Shown: positions 23,101-25,612 of the stretch, piece by piece
Layout of the letters: each line of letters opens with the position of its first letter
Numbering within the stretch: the first letter of the stretch is position 1
Virus record (IMG/VR): IMGVR_UViG_3300037296_000164
Location: 1 to 25,612 of that record
Direction: 5' to 3' (one strand)
Origin: a virus
Length of the DNA: 25,612 nucleotides
The notes under the pieces: model-generated
Told to the model about the DNA's origin: nothing
The model's database searches: none
What the model saw: the letters and a program-made list of their open reading frames with translations, nothing else
Translations under genes and position numbers: made by a program

Positions 23101-23198
23101 GCGGCATCTTTTACATAACCACCAGCGCCCTTATCTTTAGTGGTAGCGCCCTTTAGAAACAACTCACGCTGTTGTTGCTTGACATCTAGTTCTTTCAT
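14184..23198 (-). CDS. Giant polyvalent virion protein (DdrB-ParB, LPD1, PLxRFG, LPD38)
   Basis: This is one uninterrupted frame of 3004 codons. Recognisable parts, with approximate positions, are as follows. 30-320 is Gly/Ala-rich and membrane-active-looking. 590-950 is DdrB-ParB-like (SGNGR at 669-673). 1140-1200 is a Pro/Lys/Ser linker. 1470-1590 is LPD1 with a zincin site HEWFH (1578-1582; LGGKLGMSFGARGKG before it). 1790-1960 is a second protease-like region with HELGGH (1875-1880). PLSRFG is at 2311-2316. 2430-2740 is LPD38 with hydrophobic segments. The tail is basic (KMDKVDRVIKRAPKTGRG). Such 'large polyvalent proteins' of podovirus-like phages are thought to be packaged and ejected with the DNA, forming the genome-entry channel and delivering protective enzymes. 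The domain calls are from pattern memory; protease activity and the ejection role are inferred. Confidence 0.88.
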   Translation of the reverse strand: MKELDVKQQQRELFLKGATTKDKGAGGYVKDAALSLLADGVVGVGEAAVGLANIPTLGRAGKFLEDKAGYDPKATHEFIGGFKTEKSKEQLQDFTNTEGFGGKLNYARKNPSLIVNTVAESLPSMFAGGAVGRGLGMIAPKVSGVVAGALGEGALGAGLQAESIRQQTEDGLLTPKQAGIAAATGATTAGFGYAGGRLAKELGIGDFDTIIAGGGRTANPAASIAGSAAANASKDKGILRRGAEGALSEGLLEELPQSVSETILQNEALGRPLDEGVTDAAALGLLSGAAMGAGAGAFARNRRPDERITPTEDMGQEDVGYGSTNPLDPSFSPAGLLGNQAALQLGFQGRATNQFNAGPDGEVFTGDQYNEYLAQQQERARTERDANQPQPRNFDDVTQAPQGYDQYGNDPRLPAPNDFTVTPDGTVQTGADVNTSLQNEQQARIDERARRARGEIVDRTPVPEAPKPSELMGLDANKGSLSAAAVLAVDSGASEVGNQMRDVNAEQPMSTWQSGMMDRLDGADQNNSTYARLAQAVQNEPTSLSEKARLMREANDIPKIDADIKQIKPNTRVLDEARAQTRAYTPEGNEVKAQWDVVDASDLVTSNTDNFTINPNFPASRQPRDRTRASAQQQVNEIASKLQPNILGESPDVSTGAPFVGATDNVVDSGNGRSMAIRKVYQENGAKAQEYRQFVNEQASKFGLDTDAVNMMQSPVLVRRNTSDMNRDEFARAANKPTAARMSSTEQAASDAKNLPDASLLSFNGDGNMSLYQSQSYLKNFVSGLPSTEQSAMMDESDGLSREGKNRIEAAIVQDAYSNPKLVSAISEKLDNDTTNVLRAITDKAPQISQLNSDAKSGVAFNNTLARDIADATQAYMDIKNSDKEVSDYLSQDSLLDDGLTDGAKEILSVLSDNRRSAKAIGENIQQRINAVTGKGNPKQGGLSFDDIEDTPNVLSDGQTSEAQPLLNDNYEASLVGVDKQITESTQLTNDNPTVNIPAPRQTLNVKAAANKTVEENARVPSEQELSDAISGNKEWQDTPTLTKGIAKELVARGALTEQQYSNAQTQKSVVALVDKGLKELTSTKTVESNEVGSAQVEQSNPPKSYAQFQTEVADEMGITTNEDGEYDITDAQFDAMEGRVRERMEAQESQSEPQSNVEQSETVAASPTKPPQSSVVKSETAPEAKKPVPKKSDKPAATTEPVAEIEDFGEKITGARKDMDSFHQKEISDDDIINEPLSKIWPKKDVESIEDKQQAALATVFRVAIPTKPRKGYKLRNWVNTVKTFRGVMQAMLGDSIPFNKIMDGLMASETMRGYAYHAKLLNEVDRNQWSRITMVDPRIGSTQKEEDGTRTPFMGFVVTIDKKVHILKTKTREMSELAEQVNELLEGETKAPALKFDLYSRGRGDSKSWFITQASDKDKTPLIEFNDRDTARAFLKDNNNDLSELWDQHKEKVNVKKSDIRSKVTRDRIGLDHRGGLDVTTEQFMEAFGLRGGQFGNWVTQNAKDATTRQSMLNDTYDAFMDLAGVLGIPSEAIGLGGKLGMSFGARGKGAAMAHYEPSQVIINLTKTKGAGSLAHEWFHALDNHFTSFRDDPNRMTSKESAYITYKPEPMLIMKDQNGKPSRMRPMTDARRKQIYDMNQNHAYLPENFMPDPNHKEGVRPKVEEVFADLVKALDESPMKSRAMTIDKGAVDGYWSRIIERAARAFESYIINKLDKQGARSDFLANVTPEDAFPRNMDRYPYLLESEMAPVAEAFDNLFATIDSRASEDGNGKTLFSRAGQMSQTIGNIKANAIGSTNTTRQQVIAKLSDKFGKETISKLMTDGKLDIKVLSDFVRNGRLTIPSDVDGLYLNGKATLIADNLSDEMIIPTFLHELGGHGGMQSLMDKKTYNALMKDFDALVAAGDPLAVQAKAIADKVARSKQEALDEYLPYLLTLASRQQARQGKIAGMINRMVMAVRSFLRNMLGASIKINSQDILSLAERMVNEVEKQNSAFDSMSAMPQFSDPKNPDIRFSRAAGMDDQFDPRNIARESMTRLYDWASSNPPGKLSWWHKTLGTMYNLAQRNPYFKPVFENTEKFINDVSYYASKASEFAPRLLPQLDSLRDITKSAIGAKDNEALSKPIFEGTLLWGRDLDGKAVLIEDWRKKTMSASKQDRLKMLQDVGRITPAQLQELATLNNIQANRFINGIIDEEVNAGLVWTDNELSSKFDLNDEQIGLYREFRAATDKSLDSLTRSDMLRRLGKDANDIEAAVMEAGTLREAVFTIEQHINGLIQASPKKEKALKGMLKDIKESQFRTNKLKDDGYAPLSRFGQYTVDVVDSDGNREYFGMFESAYDARKMEEDMKALYDDPVTHTVSRGALSKEEFKLFAGVTPETAELFGEMLGLDATGDKAADEAFQEYLKRTKNNRSAMKRLMHRKGIKGYSEDVGRVLASFIYSNARHTSAALNMGNLDRSIADIPKGEGQLKDAAVKLAQYIKNPQEEGQVIRGWMFAQYLGGSVASAVVNLTQPIAVSFPYLSQFGGAVKAAAQLSKSSTDWGKSLRNKNNDHFEADLRDAIERAEADGTLSPQEVHNLMKMASGKNPLRAGDGTKLGNAKALAGNSLSRVSLAWGSLFSLAEQVNRRVTFVAAYRMAKEQGMDNPAEFATNSIKETQFVYNKASRMNWGRGAVGGTLMTFKTYTVSYMELMHRLWTQGEKGSTERAAGRKAVGIMIGTLFLLGGAGGLPFMEDAEDLVDGIGQIMGYNFSSKKVRQAFLDEWMGEMMGDFIDGGISSVSGSPTDVSGRLGLGNLIPGTGIFKERTSNSRDVLEIVGPAGDFVGRVATGTRDIAKGVANLDSTSLKKGALEFAPTAVRNAVKGTGMATSGIYKDTKGYKVADVTPVDAAFKFFGFQPRDISKIQEANYLGQSSTSYYNLRASSIRALWAAGVVEGNSSKVSDARSAVKDWNNKNPNQKIIIKPTDIARRVREMKMDKVDRVIKRAPKTGRGTLAQELNGVRDGM

Positions 23199-23211
23199 TG
23201 CATCTACCGCC

Positions 23212-24666
23212 CTATTCTAAGTAACTTGAAATATCGCCGCCATTCATATAGATATCGTATATCTCGCCCTTCTGCTCTTTTGTATATTTACCGCTTTGCT
23301 GTAGGGCTTGCATAGGTGGGTCATTGGGTGCTCTTTCGGCAGTTGGTTGGTCAGTAAATACGCCGCTATCTTTATTAAAAGACTTCATAGGCAAGTCGTA
23401 AGTTGCGCCAGTATCAGGATCGATTGCCTGCCCACCTGACACAGCTGCGTAGTTACCACCACCTTTGCTGCCAGTGTTAAGGATAGCCATTTGCTCCTCA
23501 ATCGCCGTCTTTTCTTCAGGCGTTTTTGCATTAAACCAAGATTCACGGAACTCGTTAAGCTTATTCACTCCATAGTTGGTTATCTGGTCATTAGACTTTT
23601 GCTGATCCAGCTTGCGACCATCTAGAGCCAATGTCTGCTGGAACTTTTCACTATCAAAACCAAGTTGATTGGCTTGTCGCTCGCCAGCGGCACGCTCATT
23701 AAGCTCAGCTCTTGAAGTAGCACCACGCTCAGTAAGCTGCGCTCTTGAATTGGCCCCGTTCTGTGTCATGCCTTCTTGTGCTAATTTTTGCGCGGTATTC
23801 ATCTGTGTGGTGTACTGCTCATTGGCATACTTTTCATCATCACCAGTTATGATGCTGTTCTTTAGCGCTATCTGACCGGTAGTTAGTCCCATGCCGTTCT
23901 TGTATGGCTTAATGTCCATAGCAAGTGCTTGCCTGCGACTGTCTTCGCCATAAGCCTTTCTAGGTGCTGCCATCACACCAAAACCTCGTGCGCTATTACC
24001 GCCATTCATTTGTGGTGCAAGCGGCTGCGCTACCGCTGCATTATTATCGACAGACAAACCGACCTTTTTATTATCAGGATTACCACGGGTCATGCCTTCG
24101 CTATAAACGGGGTTTAGCACACTGGCATCATCATCGAGTAGTGACTGCGATGGCGCGACTTTATCAGCCACCGACTTTGCGGCCGCATTGGCAACGGCTG
24201 GCTTAGTGATACTGTTTGGCGGCGGCACCATACCCATGACTGGCTTTGCAGCGGTATTATTGCTCGGTTTGATGTTTGGGGTAGGCTGTGGTTGCACGCT
24301 TGGTCTAACAGCGGTTTGCATTGCCGCAACAGCTTGTGGTTGCTGCGCGGCTGGCAAGCCAATAATCTTTTGCGCGTTTTGTCTAGCAGTTTGTACGTCA
24401 GCATCTCGTGTCGCTCTTTGTTGAAGTTGAGTTTTCTGCTGCTGAGCAATGTTTTGCTGTCTCTGGCTTGAGGCGATATTGGTTGCCATCTGCGGTGATA
24501 CCTGCGCTGGCTGAACAACTGGCGCTTTCGGCGCTGCCTGAGCCAATACGCCTGAGCTCATAAATCCTGCTGGCTGATTACCACCAAGACTTAGCTTTGC
24601 TCGGTTCTGCTCAAACACCTCGCGTCTCTTTCTTTTCTCTTCTTCGCTTCGTTGATCCAGTGCCAT
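23212..24666 (-). CDS. Ala/Gln-rich virion-associated protein
   Basis: This is a 484-residue protein from ATG 24666 (MALDQRSEEEKRKRREVFEQ), preferred over a GTG nine bases upstream because AGGTGA is correctly spaced. Residues about 40-200 are low-complexity Ala/Gln/Pro (with APKAPVVQPAQVSPQMATN). Residues about 270-360 are helical with a degenerate internal repeat: NSRAQLTERGATSRAELNER. The C-terminus (SGKYTKEQKGEIYDIYMNGG) is a compact helix that recalls short linker peptides. It ends 13 bases before the giant protein, so both probably form one late transcript. It is likely an internal virion or ejection protein, or a scaffold for the giant protein. No family is recognised. Confidence 0.75.
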   Translation of the reverse strand: MALDQRSEEEKRKRREVFEQNRAKLSLGGNQPAGFMSSGVLAQAAPKAPVVQPAQVSPQMATNIASSQRQQNIAQQQKTQLQQRATRDADVQTARQNAQKIIGLPAAQQPQAVAAMQTAVRPSVQPQPTPNIKPSNNTAAKPVMGMVPPPNSITKPAVANAAAKSVADKVAPSQSLLDDDASVLNPVYSEGMTRGNPDNKKVGLSVDNNAAVAQPLAPQMNGGNSARGFGVMAAPRKAYGEDSRRQALAMDIKPYKNGMGLTTGQIALKNSIITGDDEKYANEQYTTQMNTAQKLAQEGMTQNGANSRAQLTERGATSRAELNERAAGERQANQLGFDSEKFQQTLALDGRKLDQQKSNDQITNYGVNKLNEFRESWFNAKTPEEKTAIEEQMAILNTGSKGGGNYAAVSGGQAIDPDTGATYDLPMKSFNKDSGVFTDQPTAERAPNDPPMQALQQSGKYTKEQKGEIYDIYMNGGDISSYLE

Positions 24667-24687
24667 GACCGTCACCTATAATTCAAT

Positions 24688-24717
24688 TAGACTTTACCTA
24701 AGTATGATGGATATACT
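24688..24717 (+). promoter_or_regulatory. Promoter of the opposite-strand moron gene
   Basis: TAGACT (24688-24693), an 18-base spacer and TATACT (24712-24717) lie 44 bases before the ATG at 24761, on the plus strand against the late minus-strand genes. Confidence 0.5.
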
Positions 24718-24728
24718 AAGCCTCTGAA

Positions 24729-24761
24729 AACCTTATAGGGGTAAGCGTTGTGAGTAGACAA
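24729..24761 (-). promoter_or_regulatory. Late promoter candidate with 14-bp repeated motif
   Basis: The minus strand holds TTGTCT (24756-24761), 18 bases, then TATAAG (24732-24737) within ACCCCTATAAGGTT, the exact 14-mer also found at 14093-14106. It lies about 65 bases before the 484-residue virion gene and overlaps the moron leader on the other strand. Confidence 0.55.
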
Positions 24762-24955
24762 TGAAAGAGTTTAATACTGCTGATAAGTGGGTCGTGATAC
24801 TTTTGGTAGGCGTGTTTTACGCGATACTGGTTCGAGTGGTGCATCACGTGCTGTCTGCGTTTAGCGAAGGGCTGGCAAGTATTGCGGTGTTTTTAGCGAT
24901 TATTGCTTTTATTTGGTATGTGTTTTTTAACAAAGAGAACACCCATCAAGAATGA
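24761..24955 (+). CDS. Small 2-TM membrane protein, moron-like
   Basis: This is a 64-residue protein on the plus strand, between minus-strand late genes. Two hydrophobic segments (about 9-31 and 36-55; VVILLVGVFYAILVRVVHHV and LASIAVFLAIIAFIWYVFFN) fill most of it, with a short polar tail (KENTHQE). It has its own promoter candidate (24688-24717) and an own terminator whose stem includes the last codons. This is the hallmark of a moron: an extra gene added to a phage and expressed from the prophage. The ribosome site is weak (GAG 6 bases before ATG). Small membrane morons often change the host surface or exclude other phages. That function is inferred. Confidence 0.72.
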   Translation: MKEFNTADKWVVILLVGVFYAILVRVVHHVLSAFSEGLASIAVFLAIIAFIWYVFFNKENTHQE

Positions 24956-24966
24956 TGGGTATTTTT
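24941..24966 (+). terminator. Terminator of the moron gene
   Basis: ACCCATCA and TGATGGGT form a perfect 8-bp stem with a 4-base loop, followed by ATTTTT. The stop codon TGA (24953-24955) is inside the 3' arm. Confidence 0.88.
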
Positions 24967-25088
24967 ATGGCGAATGGCTCTTTATATTGACTAATTAAGG
25001 TTGCAATTCTAGTGCTCTTTATATCTGAGGAGCTACACTTGCACCTTGGTATTATTAACGTTCGTCGTATTTACAGAGCGCTTATACC

Positions 25089-25119
25089 AAAAAAACCCGC
25101 TAATAATTTAGCGGGTTTT
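25089..25119. terminator. Bidirectional terminator after the coiled-coil virion gene
   Basis: AAAACCCGCTAA and TTAGCGGGTTTT form a perfect 12-bp stem with loop TAAT. T-runs occur on both strands (seven T on the minus side). It closes the upstream late transcript that ends at 25140, so the genes below 24666 need a new promoter or read-through. Confidence 0.9.
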
Positions 25120-25139
25120 ATTTACATCAGGCTGGCAAG

Positions 25140-25612
25140 TTAATTGAAGTTATAGTTTGTTGATTCAGTTTCACTATCGCTAGACCCTAAGCTAGCGCTA
25201 CCAGTTGCTCCAATACTCGCTGACACATGCGCGGCACTCATCGCACCTGCGGCAAGTTGCGAGGTGTATTGACCAGCGGCTTTAGCAGCCTCCAATGCAA
25301 TACGTGCTTGCTCTTGTGCCTGAGATACCTTGGCATTGTACTCGCTCATCTGCATCTCAGCATAGGCCAAGTTGGTACGAGTATTCATATCGGTATAGCG
25401 TGACTGCATCTCACTGTCGGCAGTATTAGCAGCAACCTGTGCGCGCCAGCCATCGACTTGAGCTTGGAATACCTGCGTATTGTACTGCACCTCACTGAGT
25501 CCTGCTTGTAGCTCTGCCTTAAAGCCATCAACATCGGCTAAGTACGTGGTCACGTAAGCGCGTGCGGCATCAATATTAATCTGAGCCTGCTTAACCTTGA
25601 CATCGCCTTTAG
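25140..25612 (-). CDS. Coiled-coil virion protein, C-terminal part
   Basis: The frame is open to the window edge with no stop, so only the last 157 residues are seen. A GTG near 25553 is internal: the upstream codons (KGDVKVKQAQINIDAARAYV) continue the same heptad pattern. Long helices with QAQVDGWRAQVAANTADSEM and similar repeats run to about 100 residues before the end, followed by an Ala/Gly/Ser-rich tail (AAGAMSAAHVSASIGATGSA) and an Asn-rich end. This kind of 'A-x-V-D-G-[WY]-[RK]-A' coiled coil is typical of phage structural or ejection proteins. It is the last gene of its transcript, ending at a strong terminator. Confidence 0.78.
   Translation of the reverse strand, partial: KGDVKVKQAQINIDAARAYVTTYLADVDGFKAELQAGLSEVQYNTQVFQAQVDGWRAQVAANTADSEMQSRYTDMNTRTNLAYAEMQMSEYNAKVSQAQEQARIALEAAKAAGQYTSQLAAGAMSAAHVSASIGATGSASLGSSDSETESTNYNFN

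Noticed and set aside
14110-23118. Many 60-160 codon plus-strand frames opposite the giant virion gene
   Set aside because: They are antisense shadows of a long high-quality coding frame, with no ribosome sites or recognisable products.
25039-25143. 34-codon plus-strand frame from TTG after GAGGAG
   Set aside because: It uses a rare start, reads straight through a 12-bp terminator stem and has no coding-like sequence.
1-25612. CRISPR arrays, insertion sequences or retron-like elements
   Set aside because: No spaced repeat array, transposase or reverse-transcriptase motif was seen on either strand.

Overview
The window reads as part of a temperate tailed-phage genome, probably podovirus-like, from a Moraxellaceae host. 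Psychrobacter is my best guess, from codon use, moderate AT content and the style of the small phage proteins, but no host gene is present to prove it. Almost all DNA is coding, in long same-strand blocks with stop/start overlaps.

Layout. (1) 1-475: the left end of a minus-strand operon (a partial small gene and a Cro-like regulator) facing the promoter region of a CI/LexA-type repressor. (2) 476-1815: the repressor, two small co-directional genes in the position lambda uses for rexAB, a small opposite-strand gene and a terminator. (3) 1816-8683: a second repressor-operator region drives a plus-strand operon. It has many small phage proteins, then a Sak4-like RecA-family ATPase, a winged-helix protein, a DEDDh exonuclease, a GIY-YIG protein and an excisionase-like HTH protein. 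The logic matches lambda PL, which runs from recombination genes to xis and int. (4) 8684-10420: the attachment region (3' half of a tRNA-Met with its terminator, flanked by 17-bp direct repeats and an IHF-like site) and a tyrosine integrase. (5) 10421-10748: a non-coding junction with tandem repeats, palindromes and a bidirectional terminator. (6) 10749-14014, minus: lysis and accessory cassette (GH19 endolysin, two membrane proteins that are holin candidates, a Gp49-Tad2/DUF2829 fusion, small proteins). (7) 14184-24666, minus: a giant 3004-residue polyvalent virion protein and a 484-residue Ala/Gln-rich protein. (8) 24761-24955, plus: a moron-like small membrane protein with its own promoter and terminator. 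(9) 25140-25612, minus: the C-terminus of a coiled-coil virion protein.

Phage genes lie on both sides of the tRNA-derived core, so the window looks like attP in a circular, replicating or tandem phage genome rather than the edge of a single prophage. On a circle, the minus-strand lytic transcript would run from cro, through replication and packaging genes outside the window, into the virion and lysis genes seen here.

The most interesting points are an operator set (GAAC-N5-GTTC) linking three promoters in one repressor circuit, a repeated extended ribosome-binding motif (CTACTACGGAG) before six genes, a probable anti-Thoeris Tad2 domain fused to a Gp49 domain, a 14-bp sequence repeated just upstream of two late gene clusters, and small genes in the Rex position.
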